A stretch of 64,000 nucleotides of DNA. Origin: CAZJYI01 sp964550025. Lineage in GTDB: Bacteria > Verrucomicrobiota > Kiritimatiellia > UBA8416 > CAYOBW01. Below are positions 42,877-51,778 of this stretch, in pieces; positions within the stretch are counted from its first letter, which is position 1, and each line of letters starts with the position of its first letter. A model generated the notes under the pieces. That model had not been told where the DNA came from, ran no database searches, and saw only the letters and a list, made by a program, of their open reading frames with translations. Both the position numbers and the translations under genes were made by a program. The DNA lies in contig CAZJYI010000030.1 of the NCBI GenBank assembly GCA_964550025.1, positions 23,994-87,993 on the forward strand. The letters are read 5' to 3'.

Positions 42877-44988
42877 CTAGTCTCCGTTGACGGGGAGCAC
42901 GACGTCGAACGTCGTGCCACTCCCTTCTTCGCTGCGTACGTCGATTCGGCCTCCGTGTGCCTCGACGATCATTTTGCTTTGGAACAGGCCGATTCCCATG
43001 CCGTCCTTCTTCGTGCTCTGGAAAGGGCGGAACAGGGATTCCGCGACAAAGGCATCCGACATGCCGCTGCCGTTGTCAACAACGGAGAGGACCACGCGCC
43101 CGGCATCGCAGACGGTCTTGATGGTGATGTCCCCGTGTTCGCCGGTGGCCTGGTCCGCGTTGAGTACCAGGTTCGTCAGCACCTTGCGCAGTTGCTCTGC
43201 GTCCGCGCTGAGCGTCGGCAGCTCCGCGAGCTCGGTGGTCACCTGCGAGTGCACGACGTCTCCCAACCCGGTCACGATCCCGCGTACGACGTCGTTCAAG
43301 TCGATCCGCGCGGGATGAATGTCCAGTTCGTCTCGCAGCAGTGTCAGGCGCCGGATGAGGCCTTCGATCCCGGCCACGCCTTTGGCGACGGAGGCCAGGG
43401 CGTCGTCGCGGAAGGAGGGGTTTTCAAAGTGTTTCGGCAGGTTCTGAAGCGTGAGCGAGAGGGTGGCCGCGGTGTTCTTCAGGTCGTGCACGAAGAAAGC
43501 GGACATGGCCTGGAAGGCCTCCATCTGCTTGGCCTCCAGGAGGCTCTGCGATAGCTGCATGTTGAGCAGCGCGGCGCCGACATGTCCGCCGATGGCCTGC
43601 AGCAGTTCGAGCTCCTCGATCGAGTAGGACAGTCCGCTGACGCGGTCGCCGAGCACAAGCGCTCCCATGGCCCTTTTGCCCGCGGGCAGCGGCACGCAGA
43701 TGCGGTGTCCCCCGCGCGAGAAGCAGGCCGGGTTCCCTTCCCGAAGGGGCGTGGACCACGCCTCGTCCGAGGCGTCGATGTCCACGGGGTGGTCCAGCGA
43801 TGCGAGTCTCCCGATACAGTCCGGGTCTGCCGCGATGGTCGCGGCGGCATCGTGCGTTTCGCTGGTCGGCAGGGACGTAGAGCCCCCCACCTCGAGCCGT
43901 CCCGCTTTCTCGTCCAGTACCCAGAGGGTTGCCGACAACACGTCAAAGATGCGGGAGATGGCGTCGACCGTTGCCTGGCAGTACTGGCGCCGGTCGGCCG
44001 TGCGCGCGGTCAGTTCGGAAAAAGTGGTCCACACTTTGCGGTGGTCGTATTGCGGCCGGTGGAAATGCCGGCTGACCAGGCGTTTGGCGCGCTGGCGCAG
44101 GCGGTCCGAGAAGCAGACGAGTCCCAGGAACATGAACGCGAGGAAGAGGAGAAGCGTCTTGAGCGGGAACGAATAGGTGCCCCCGAAGTGCGCAACGATC
44201 TTGGCCAGAAGTCCCACGGAGAGCAGGTAAAGGACGAGGATGAGGATGGTGAACGAGCGGAAGAGAAACGTCCCGGACAGGTAGAGATCGACCCGTGTCA
44301 GGTCTGAGCGTATCAGCGAAACGGCTGCCAGGACGCAGGCCAGGATGGCCGCCGCCGACGTGATTCCCGTCATGGGCAGAATGACGGCGGAGTACAACAG
44401 TGAATGTGCCAGTTCGTAGGTCCTGGCGCCGAAGATGACGAACAGCGCGATAACCATGAACTTGATGCGCCATCGCATCGTTCCGGTCGACGCCCGCAAC
44501 GTTCTCTCCAGGTTCATCATCACAAGTGCGCTTCCGAAGAAACAGACCACGTCCGCCGCGATGCCGCTCCACCCCATGGGCAGTTCGTACAGGCCCGGAG
44601 AGGCGGCGGGGACTCGCGCGACGAGGGGACCAGGGAACAGGGCGGATAGACCGAGAGGCAGGAGAAGAATGGCCGCCAGCGGATAGCTCCACTGTTTCAG
44701 GTAGGCCTTGCCGTCGGCCCTGCCGTAGGCCACGGCGAAGGCCAGCCATGTGCCCGGGACGGCCCCCGACAGTGCGAAGCGCAGGCGTACCCAGAAGAGG
44801 GATGTGTTCGCGGTGAGCGAGTGTATGGCCCTCGCCGAAAGGAGGGCGTCCGCGGCGAGCAGGAACATGCCCGCGGCAAAGAGGATACGAACGAGCGAGG
44901 CCCGCTCGCGGATCACGGACAGGACGCCGACCGCCAGCAGGAATGCCGTGGCCACCAGCGCGAGGAGAATGTTGATGTCAGTTGTCAT
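42877..44988 (-). CDS. prsK: PEP-CTERM-system histidine kinase PrsK
   Basis: 703 residues from MTTDINILLALVATAF. The N-terminal ~300 residues carry about eight membrane helices, the typical PrsK sensor region. A GAF domain follows (~340-480), then the phospho-acceptor His501 in FFVHDLKNTAATL (NtrB-like) and an ATPase domain with VLNADQA, VVDNGSGM and KKDGMGIGLFQSK. The signal is unknown. It is directly followed by prsR. It is divergent from the methyltransferase/PQQ gene, whose promoter shares the 187-base gap. Confidence 0.92.
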   Translation of the reverse strand: MTTDINILLALVATAFLLAVGVLSVIRERASLVRILFAAGMFLLAADALLSARAIHSLTANTSLFWVRLRFALSGAVPGTWLAFAVAYGRADGKAYLKQWSYPLAAILLLPLGLSALFPGPLVARVPAASPGLYELPMGWSGIAADVVCFFGSALVMMNLERTLRASTGTMRWRIKFMVIALFVIFGARTYELAHSLLYSAVILPMTGITSAAAILACVLAAVSLIRSDLTRVDLYLSGTFLFRSFTILILVLYLLSVGLLAKIVAHFGGTYSFPLKTLLLFLAFMFLGLVCFSDRLRQRAKRLVSRHFHRPQYDHRKVWTTFSELTARTADRRQYCQATVDAISRIFDVLSATLWVLDEKAGRLEVGGSTSLPTSETHDAAATIAADPDCIGRLASLDHPVDIDASDEAWSTPLREGNPACFSRGGHRICVPLPAGKRAMGALVLGDRVSGLSYSIEELELLQAIGGHVGAALLNMQLSQSLLEAKQMEAFQAMSAFFVHDLKNTAATLSLTLQNLPKHFENPSFRDDALASVAKGVAGIEGLIRRLTLLRDELDIHPARIDLNDVVRGIVTGLGDVVHSQVTTELAELPTLSADAEQLRKVLTNLVLNADQATGEHGDITIKTVCDAGRVVLSVVDNGSGMSDAFVAESLFRPFQSTKKDGMGIGLFQSKMIVEAHGGRIDVRSEEGSGTTFDVVLPVNGD

Positions 44989-45175
44989 GCCATGCCTTTG
45001 CCTGCGGCCGTTGGGCACTGAGTCGGCGCAACGCCGCGGCAACCTGGACTGGGGGGGACGATAGCCTATGTGGTCGGCTGGTTCAAGGCGGTGATAGACA
45101 GGAGGTTGATCACTGAGCCACGGATCTGCTAGCCTCCCCTTTCCACAAACAACACTGCCTGGGAGCAATGCCGCC

Positions 45176-48100
45176 ATGAATGCATTTCCGCGTCGCCGAT
45201 CCATCGTCCTGCTCGCACTCTGCGCCCTGCTGCCTCTGTGCCCCGTTCCCGGTCAGACCGGTGGCGACCTCCTGAAGCAGTCCGGCGTGACGGGGGGACT
45301 TGTTGTCCACGTTGGCTGCGGCGACGGTGCGTGCCTGGCGCCGCTTGCGGGTGACGGGTACATCGTTCACGGGCTGGACGCGGATCCGGCCAGGGTTGCA
45401 GCCGCGCGAGAGAAGCTGCGCGGAATGGGCGCCTACGGTCGGGTCAGCGTGGACCGCTGGGATGGTAAGAACCTGCCGTACGCCGACAACCTGGTGAACC
45501 TGCTGGTATTGCCGAATGCCGATCGCCGATTGCCGAGTGAGGAGATTGCGAGAGTCCTGGCGCCCCGTGGCGTTGTTCTCGCGGCAGAGCCACTTGCCAC
45601 TCGCCACACGCTTGCCCGCCGAAGCCTTGACGAAGGCGGGTCACTCGCCGCTCAATCTCCGGCGGGGCTGAAGGGGTGGCACAAGTACACGAAACCGGTG
45701 CCGCCGGAGATCGACGACTGGACCCACTACCTGCACGGTGCGGACGGCAACCCGGTGGCCGACGACAGCGTCGTGGGCCCTCCCACGCGCCTGCAGTGGG
45801 TCGGCAGCCCCAAGTGGGCGCGGCACCACGACCATATGGCCAGCATGACCTCGCTTGTCTCCGCCGGGGGGCGGTTGTTCTACATATTCGACGAGGGACC
45901 GACTGCCTCCATCCAGCTCCCTTCCGACTGGCAGCTCATTGCACGCGATGCGTTCAACGGGACCGTTCTATGGAAACGCAGGATCGACCGCTGGAACACG
46001 CGACAATACCCGTTGAAGAGCGGCCCGGCGCATCTCTTGCGCCGTCTGGTTGCCGTGGGGGACCGCGTCTACGTCACGCTTGGGATCGACGCACCGGTCA
46101 CGGCCCTCGACGCGGCGACCGGCAAGACCGTCCGGACCTACGAGGGAAGCCGCTTTGCCCGCGAGATCCTCGCGTCGGAGGGAATGCTCTTTCTCGTGGC
46201 CGACACGTCGCGCTCGAAGCTCCCCGATTTCCGTCGCGTCTCCTCGTACGTCTGGGATAACACCCGCAAGGCCAACGTCGACTGGGGCTGGAGCGGATCG
46301 TCGCGCAAGGTGATGGCCTACGATGCCGGCAGCGGAAAGCCGCTCTGGCAGAAGGCCTTCCCCGTGGCGCCGTGCTCTCTGGCGGCGGACGCGAACCGCG
46401 TCGTCTTCCACGACGGAGGGAAGCTCGTTTGCCTGGATCGCGGCAAAGGCGCCACGCTGTGGGAAGGCGTTCCGAGCCCGGCCAAGCTCCCCGTTCAGAG
46501 CAACACGGGGCCTCGCGTACTCCTGCACGAGAACGTCGTGCTTCTCGCCGCCAACAACGGCAAGATGAGCGGGTGGGACTCTGTCACGGGAAAACGCCTG
46601 TGGGAACAGAAGCACCGCCCGAGCGGGCACCTCTCGCTGAAGGACCTGTTCGTGGTCGACGACCTCGCCTGGACCGCCGCGATCGCCGGGAGCGGGGACG
46701 ACGGCGTCTTTGCGGGGCATGACCTTCTGACCGGCGAGATCAAGCGCGAGTTCGAGCCGGACGTGAAGGTGCACTGGTTCCATCACCGCTGCTATCCGGC
46801 AAAGGCCGCCGGCAAGTACCTCATTACCGGGCGCCAGGGGACCGAGTACATCGATCTCGAGAAGCAGAGCTGGACGCCCAACCACTGGGTGCGCGGAGGC
46901 TGCATCTACGGTGTGATGCCCTGCAACGGGATGACCTACGCCTCCATGCACGCCTGCGGCTGCCAGCTCGAAGCCAAGCTCACCGGCTTCAACGCCCTGG
47001 CCTCGGGGCCGCTGAAACTCCCCAAAACCGACGCCTCGCCCCGACTCGAAAAGGGTCCCGCATATGCATCCCCAAATCGGCAATCGGCAATCGGCAATCC
47101 ACAATCCCCTGACTGGCCCACCTACCGCCACGATGCCGGTCGCAGCGGCTCCAGCGCCTCGGCTGTCGGCGCGGCGCTCGGCTCGGCGTGGCGTGCGGAG
47201 ATCGGGGGGCGCCTGACCGCACCTACGGTGGCTGCGGGCAAGCTGTACGTCGCTTCGATCGACCGGCATACACTGCACGCCCTGGATGTGTCCACCGGCC
47301 GCGAAGCGTGGTCCTTCACCGCGGGCGGGCGAATCGATTCGCCGCCGACCTGCTTCAAAGGGCTTGTCCTGTTCGGCTCTGCCGACGGGTACGTGTACGC
47401 GGTTCGCGCGAGCGACGGCGCGCTGGCATGGCGTTTCCGCGCGGCCCCGGTCGACCGGCGCATGATGGCCTGGGAGCAGCTTGAATCGGCCTGGCCCGTT
47501 CACGGCAGCGTCCTGGTGTATGACGGCGTGCTGTACTGCACGGCGGGGCGCAGCTTCTACCTGGACGGCGGCGTGCGGATGCTACGCCTGGATCCGCTTA
47601 GCGGCAAGCTGATCGGGGAAAGCGTCATGGACCACATGGATCCGGTTTCGGGGCAGGATATGCACCGTGCCTATCTTGAGAAGACCCAGGGCAACAACAT
47701 GCCCGTCGGGCTGTCCGACATCCTCTCCTGTGACGGCCGGCACGTCTGGATGCGCTCGCAGAAGCTCACGCTCGACGGGAAACGCCTCGAGATCGGGCTC
47801 GAGGACATCAACGACCAACCACCCGAAGACTGCCATCTCTTCTGCCAGATCGGTTTCCTGGACGATTCGTACTTCTTCCGTTCCTATTGGACTTACGGTC
47901 GGCGCGTTGGCGGCGGCTATGGGGGATGGTTCCAGGCCGGGCGCCTGGTGCCGTCCGGGCGTATCCTCTGCTACGACGACGAGCGGGTGTACGGGTACGG
48001 CCGCAAACCGCAGTACATGGTGAACTCGTCGGTTATCGAGTACCAGTTTTTCGCCGCCGACAAGAGCGTGACGAGGGAGACTATCGACCGCATACGCAAG

Positions 48101-49147
48101 GCCGAGCGCGCAATGAACGCCCGATCGAAGAAAAGGAACGCGAGCTCCTCCGATTGGCGGCTGCGCCACTTCTTTCCGCCGAAAGAGCTCACGGCAACTC
48201 AGTTCCGGTGGACCCTGGATCAGCCGTCCGTGCTGGCGCGCGCCATGGCGGTTGCCGCGGATGCCGTACTCGTGGCCGGGCCGCGGGACATCCTCGACGA
48301 GCGCTGGACCTACTCGCTGCCGGACGACCCCGAGGTGCGGAAGGCGCTGGTTCGCCAGGCTGAGCTGCTGAGCGGTGCTCACGGGGGTGAGCTGTGGGTG
48401 CTGGATAAAGCGGATGGCAAGGTTCGCGAGCGCCGTGTGCTGAGGACCGTGCCGGTTTTCGACGGTTTCGCGGTGGCGGGGGGCGCGTTGTTCATGAGCG
48501 GCGTCGACGGGAGCGTGACCTGCCTGAAGAGCGGCGCCGGGAAGGAACTCGACGCCGTCGAGGACCGCCCTATCCGGGTGGCGTGGGATAGGCCGGAGGA
48601 TCCCGGCTATCTCGTTCCGCTGCCCGTTGACAAGTCGGGCGATTTTGTCCGGGTGCGGCAGTGCGAGGTCACGGAATCGAAGCTCGGCTATCAGCTGCGT
48701 GGGGTGGGGAAGGCGAAGAAGGTGGGCGTGGCGTTGAAGAAGCTCGAGAGGCCTGTCGAAGGCAGGGCAACGTTCCGAACGCGCATGATGACGCCGGTGG
48801 AGGGCAAGGGGTTGCTTCGCAACGGGTACCTGGCGTTCGGCGCGGGAACGGATGAAGCCGAGCTGATCAAATGCGGCGTGCGGGTGCAGCCCCAGCGCGC
48901 GATAATTGTGCACGGGCCTCTGCTTGGGGGGAAAGGCAAAGGGACGGGTATCAAGGCGGCGTCGGGTGAGGTGATCGATATGAGCGTTACCGTGGACCTG
49001 GAGGCCGGCAAGGTGGCGTATGCGGTCAAGGGGAGCACCGTGGAAGTAACGTTGACGGATCCGCCGAAGGCCGTCACGCACGTGGGGTACGTGATGGAGA
49101 ATGCCCTGGTCGATTTTGCGCCGATCGAGGTGGAGAGGACGGATTGA
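45176..49147 (+). CDS. Secreted fusion of a methyltransferase-like domain and PQQ-type beta-propeller repeats
   Basis: 1323 residues. Signal peptide (IVLLALCALLPLCPVPGQ), then a class I methyltransferase-like fold (~40-165): LVVHVGCGDGACLAPLAGDG, then HGLDADPARVAAAREKL. From ~170 on come PQQ-like propeller blades (VTALDAATGKTVRTYEG, GWDSVTGKRLWEQK, LHALDVSTGREAWSFTAG, YAVRASDGALAWRF), two propellers with a linker near 630-650, and a beta-rich C-terminal domain. Secreted proteins of this build are frequent in planctomycetes and relatives; role unknown. The methyltransferase part may be non-enzymatic outside the cell. Heptamer tandem repeats lie inside the frame at three places and encode low-complexity linkers. 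Confidence 0.8.
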   Translation: MNAFPRRRSIVLLALCALLPLCPVPGQTGGDLLKQSGVTGGLVVHVGCGDGACLAPLAGDGYIVHGLDADPARVAAAREKLRGMGAYGRVSVDRWDGKNLPYADNLVNLLVLPNADRRLPSEEIARVLAPRGVVLAAEPLATRHTLARRSLDEGGSLAAQSPAGLKGWHKYTKPVPPEIDDWTHYLHGADGNPVADDSVVGPPTRLQWVGSPKWARHHDHMASMTSLVSAGGRLFYIFDEGPTASIQLPSDWQLIARDAFNGTVLWKRRIDRWNTRQYPLKSGPAHLLRRLVAVGDRVYVTLGIDAPVTALDAATGKTVRTYEGSRFAREILASEGMLFLVADTSRSKLPDFRRVSSYVWDNTRKANVDWGWSGSSRKVMAYDAGSGKPLWQKAFPVAPCSLAADANRVVFHDGGKLVCLDRGKGATLWEGVPSPAKLPVQSNTGPRVLLHENVVLLAANNGKMSGWDSVTGKRLWEQKHRPSGHLSLKDLFVVDDLAWTAAIAGSGDDGVFAGHDLLTGEIKREFEPDVKVHWFHHRCYPAKAAGKYLITGRQGTEYIDLEKQSWTPNHWVRGGCIYGVMPCNGMTYASMHACGCQLEAKLTGFNALASGPLKLPKTDASPRLEKGPAYASPNRQSAIGNPQSPDWPTYRHDAGRSGSSASAVGAALGSAWRAEIGGRLTAPTVAAGKLYVASIDRHTLHALDVSTGREAWSFTAGGRIDSPPTCFKGLVLFGSADGYVYAVRASDGALAWRFRAAPVDRRMMAWEQLESAWPVHGSVLVYDGVLYCTAGRSFYLDGGVRMLRLDPLSGKLIGESVMDHMDPVSGQDMHRAYLEKTQGNNMPVGLSDILSCDGRHVWMRSQKLTLDGKRLEIGLEDINDQPPEDCHLFCQIGFLDDSYFFRSYWTYGRRVGGGYGGWFQAGRLVPSGRILCYDDERVYGYGRKPQYMVNSSVIEYQFFAADKSVTRETIDRIRKAERAMNARSKKRNASSSDWRLRHFFPPKELTATQFRWTLDQPSVLARAMAVAADAVLVAGPRDILDERWTYSLPDDPEVRKALVRQAELLSGAHGGELWVLDKADGKVRERRVLRTVPVFDGFAVAGGALFMSGVDGSVTCLKSGAGKELDAVEDRPIRVAWDRPEDPGYLVPLPVDKSGDFVRVRQCEVTESKLGYQLRGVGKAKKVGVALKKLERPVEGRATFRTRMMTPVEGKGLLRNGYLAFGAGTDEAELIKCGVRVQPQRAIIVHGPLLGGKGKGTGIKAASGEVIDMSVTVDLEAGKVAYAVKGSTVEVTLTDPPKAVTHVGYVMENALVDFAPIEVERTD
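45511..45538. repeat. Heptanucleotide array inside the methyltransferase/PQQ gene (4 units)
   Basis: Four phased seven-base units, GCCGAAT GCCGATC GCCGATT GCCGAGT, coding for part of LPNADRRLPSEE. Read on the other strand they are the same kind of unit (AATCGGC) as the array at 47076. Confidence 0.65.
45589..45640. repeat. Heptanucleotide array plus palindrome inside the methyltransferase/PQQ gene
   Basis: Three units GCCACTT GCCACTC GCCACAC at 45589-45609, followed at 45614-45640 by a CCCGCC...CCTTGACGAAGGCGGG palindrome. Together they encode the stretch ATRHTLARRSLDEGGS, which looks like an in-frame insertion between the methyltransferase fold and the first propeller blades. Confidence 0.6.
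47076..47096. repeat. Heptanucleotide array in the inter-propeller linker (3 units)
   Basis: Three perfect copies of ATCGGCA followed by AATCC, encoding NRQSAIG in the linker between the two propellers. Since seven is not a multiple of three, gain or loss of one unit would shift the frame of the remaining ~680 codons. Confidence 0.75.
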
Positions 49148-49185
49148 GGGGCAGAGAATGCCAGATTCCAGATCTCAAATCTTGG

Positions 49186-49290
49186 GAATCTCAAATCTCA
49201 AATCTCACATCTCAAATCTGAGCTCTGAAATCTGAGCTCTGAGATTTGAAATCTGAGATTTGAAATCTGAGATTTGAGATTTGAAATCTG
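49186..49290. repeat. Intergenic heptanucleotide array (15 units)
   Basis: Fifteen phased seven-base units, variants of AAATCTC, AAATCTG, AGCTCTG and AGATTTG, filling most of the gap between the methyltransferase/PQQ gene and the EamA gene. The units are partly self-complementary, so the transcript could fold. The array ends 27 bases before the EamA start codon. Confidence 0.85.
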
Positions 49291-49317
49291 ACGCTTGAAA
49301 CCGGAGGCACGCACCAC

Positions 49318-50265
49318 ATGCCGCGGTCGAAGACATACGCCGTGCTGGCGCTCGGTATCGCGGGGGTGTCCACGGGATCGATTCTCGCGCGCATTGCCGT
49401 CGCCGAGGCCCACCCGTTCGTGATCTCGGCTTACCGCCTCGGGCTGGTCACGCTCGCCCTCCTGCCCTTTGCTCTGCGGTGGGGTGGGGCGGAGCTGCGA
49501 GCGCTTTCGCGGCGCGACATGGCCCAGGCTGCCCTGTCCGGCCTCTTCCTCGCCGCACACTTCTCAACCTGGATCGCTTCGCTCGATCACACGGCAATCG
49601 CCAACAGCGTCCTGCTGGTCAGCATGTCGCCGCTGTGGGTCGCCCTGCTGGGGCCGCTGGTCTGCCGCGACCGGGTGGGCTGGCGCGTGTTTGTGTGCAT
49701 CGCCGTGGCGCTTGCCGGCAGCGCCGTGATCGCCGTGGGCGACGCCGGTGCGGAGAGCGGCGCCGTCCGGGGCGACGCACTGGCCCTGTCCGGCAGCGTG
49801 TGCGGCGCCTTCTACCTGCTCATCGGCCGCAACCTGCGGCGGCGGCTTTCGCTCCCGACCTATGCCGTTCTCTGCTACGGGAGCGCCGCTGTTGCTCTGG
49901 TCGGCCTGTCGATGCTGCTGCGCCTGCCGTTGGCGGGATTTGGCGGCAGGACTCTTGCGGCGCTGGTGGCCATGGCCGTTCTGAGCCAGGGGCTCGGACA
50001 CACCAGTTTCAACTGGGCCCTCAAGTGGTTGCGTCCGCACATCGTAGCCGCCGCCTTCCTCGGCGAACCGATCGGCGCGTCCATACTGGCATACCTCATA
50101 TTCAGCGAAAGGCTGACCGTCACGACCGGCACGGGCGGCTTTCTCGTACTCTTCTCACTCTACCTCCTCGTCGCTGGAGAACGGGGAGACAAAGGAGCAG
50201 CAGAGCGAGTACCAGGTGTGAGTGGCAGCCAGTGTCCCAACGGGATGGGGCCGGATGAAGCGTGA
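49318..50265 (+). CDS. EamA/DMT-superfamily transporter
   Basis: 315 residues, ten membrane helices in two EamA halves (~1-145 and ~150-285). Typical segments: HPFVISAYRLGLVTLALLPF in the first, SQGLGHTSFNWALKWLRPH and VAAAFLGEPIGASILAYLIF in the second. It exports or exchanges a small metabolite such as an amino acid or nucleotide-sugar precursor; substrate unknown. GGAGG is near the ATG. The upstream heptamer array lies in its leader region. The next gene begins inside its last codons. Confidence 0.87.
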   Translation: MPRSKTYAVLALGIAGVSTGSILARIAVAEAHPFVISAYRLGLVTLALLPFALRWGGAELRALSRRDMAQAALSGLFLAAHFSTWIASLDHTAIANSVLLVSMSPLWVALLGPLVCRDRVGWRVFVCIAVALAGSAVIAVGDAGAESGAVRGDALALSGSVCGAFYLLIGRNLRRRLSLPTYAVLCYGSAAVALVGLSMLLRLPLAGFGGRTLAALVAMAVLSQGLGHTSFNWALKWLRPHIVAAAFLGEPIGASILAYLIFSERLTVTTGTGGFLVLFSLYLLVAGERGDKGAAERVPGVSGSQCPNGMGPDEA

Positions 50266-50671
50266 AACGCGATCTGAATGTGCGGTGCTTGCTGTGGTGT
50301 TGCTCGTCCTTGGGCTTGCGTTCACAGCGTTCACGTACGCTGCGCTCTACTTCATGGCGCTGGTGGTTCTGTCGTCGTTCGTCGGCAGACCCCGGATTGT
50401 CTGCCACGCCGTGGCGTGCGTGTATCTCGTTGCGACGACGGTAGCCCTTCTGCGGCAAGACCCCGACTATTGGACGGGCCTGCGCTTCAACACGTCGGAT
50501 CCCAAGAATCGGGTCGTGGCGGACCCTGGCGGCGCCAACAATGTCAACCCGCTCGGTCCGGACTCGGTCCGTTCATATGCGAAGCTGGGGGCAGGATGTC
50601 TGAGCCCGGGGCCGCATTGTCTCATCGAGGCGTGGAAGTCCCTTCGTTCCTGTTTGCGCGGGCCACAGTAG
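50255..50671 (+). CDS. Small hypothetical membrane protein
   Basis: 138 residues if started at the ATG at 50255, which overlaps the EamA stop by 11 bases. The first ~70 residues hold two or three membrane helices (CAVLAVVLLVLGLAFTAFTY, ALYFMALVVLSSFVG, ACVYLVATTVALL); the rest is polar and ends inside a palindromic repeat, which suggests the C-terminus is recent or degraded. No family recognised. The close coupling suggests co-expression with the transporter. Confidence 0.5.
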   Translation: MKRETRSECAVLAVVLLVLGLAFTAFTYAALYFMALVVLSSFVGRPRIVCHAVACVYLVATTVALLRQDPDYWTGLRFNTSDPKNRVVADPGGANNVNPLGPDSVRSYAKLGAGCLSPGPHCLIEAWKSLRSCLRGPQ

Positions 50672-50700
50672 CCTGTCCGCCACGGGCGGAAGCGCGGGCT
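50668..50700. repeat. Single arm of the GTAGCCC-family palindromic element
   Basis: It starts GTAGCCTGTCCGCCACGGGC and continues to 50700. It differs at one position from the reverse complement of the right arm at 31354-31385. It overlaps the stop codon of the small membrane protein and lies in the convergent gap before the URO-D-like gene, where it could end transcription. Confidence 0.7.
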
Positions 50701-50737
50701 GTTTGGCGTGCCCCGGGGTGGGGAGTGAGTTGCGTAT

Positions 50738-51739
50738 CTACGCCTGGTATGCCATCGGCTCGCACACTGCTGCCAGGTTCTCATTCGGTGTGCCGGAGGG
50801 GATTTCGCAGCCGGCGTTGACCATGAAAGGGTTGCCGACGGTCTCGTAGATCCGCTGAAAGGCGTCTTTGATTGCATCCGGCGTGCCGCGCAGCACGGCT
50901 TCGGCCGGATCGATGTTGCCCGCAAGCGTTACGCTGCTTCCGGCGGCTTCGCGCGTGGCGGCCATGTCGACCATGTGGTCGACGTCGAGAATGTCGACGC
51001 CGAGGTCCGCGATTCCCGGCAGCAGGTGCGTAATGTTGCCGCAGATGTGTAGCTTCAAGGCGGCGCCGGCCTGCTGTACGGCCCGGACGATGCGTTTCTC
51101 GCGCGGCTGGATCAGGCGTTCGTAGAGCTCGGGCGGGAGCTGGCTGCAGATCGCGTCGCCCATGCCGATGGTGTCGCAGCCGGCCTCGATCTGCGCGAGG
51201 GCGAACTCGATGGCGACGTCCGTGCAGCGGTCCATCAGGGCGCAGGCGAAGGCCTCGTCGTCGTAGAGGTCCATCATGAAGTTCGTCAGCCCGCGCAGGT
51301 CGCCTGCCTCTGCGGCGGGGCCCTCGATCCAGCCGAGGATGGAGTAGCGGTCTTCCGCCTGGTCCTTGAAGGCCTCCGCCGCGCGCACGCGGTCGAGCAT
51401 GCGCTCCGAGCGGTTCGGGTCGGGGGAGTCGAGCGCGTTCAGGTCCCGCGAACCCTGGATGGGGGCCGTACAGCGCGGCACGCCGTCGGGGACGTACTCG
51501 ATGATCCCGCCGAATCCTTGCGTTTCGCGATAGGGGTCCGAAATGCAGCTCACCTGGTCCATGCCGAAGTCCTTGGCGCAGCGCAGATTGGCCTCGACGA
51601 GGACGCTGTAGTCCGATGCAAAGGCCCCGTAGTTGGATCCGATGTACTCCGCGGCGAACTGCATCAGGATGGGCACGCGCGGCACGATGTCACATGGTTT
51701 GCCCTCGATCATGTTGCGGTAGCGTTCGAGTCCGGTCAT
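50738..51739 (-). CDS. URO-D/MtaA-like family protein
   Basis: 333 residues from the ATG at 51739, nine bases after AGAGG; another ATG three codons earlier abuts that site and is less likely. LERYRNMIEGKPCDIVPRVP opens the family fold. The metal motif LKLHICGNITHLLPGI gives His231 and Cys233. TLAGNIDPAEAVLRGTPDAI and NPFMVNAGCEIPSGTPNEN are the usual closing blocks of MtaA-like methyltransferases. It follows the second URO-D-like gene by 120 bases with hairpins between. Substrate unknown. Confidence 0.84.
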   Translation of the reverse strand: MTGLERYRNMIEGKPCDIVPRVPILMQFAAEYIGSNYGAFASDYSVLVEANLRCAKDFGMDQVSCISDPYRETQGFGGIIEYVPDGVPRCTAPIQGSRDLNALDSPDPNRSERMLDRVRAAEAFKDQAEDRYSILGWIEGPAAEAGDLRGLTNFMMDLYDDEAFACALMDRCTDVAIEFALAQIEAGCDTIGMGDAICSQLPPELYERLIQPREKRIVRAVQQAGAALKLHICGNITHLLPGIADLGVDILDVDHMVDMAATREAAGSSVTLAGNIDPAEAVLRGTPDAIKDAFQRIYETVGNPFMVNAGCEIPSGTPNENLAAVCEPMAYQA

Positions 51740-51778
51740 CGTCGTCATCCTCTGTTGCTGGGGTTTGACGGGGCGTAC

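Noticed and set aside
41487..42890. Plus-strand open frame of 467 codons opposite prsR
   Set aside because: prsR has every expected motif on the other strand; this frame has none.
45010..45026. Possible sigma-54 promoter before the methyltransferase/PQQ gene (GGGCACT-N4-CGGCG)
   Set aside because: GG and GC are present at the right spacing, but four other consensus positions fail and the site is about 150 bases from the start codon.
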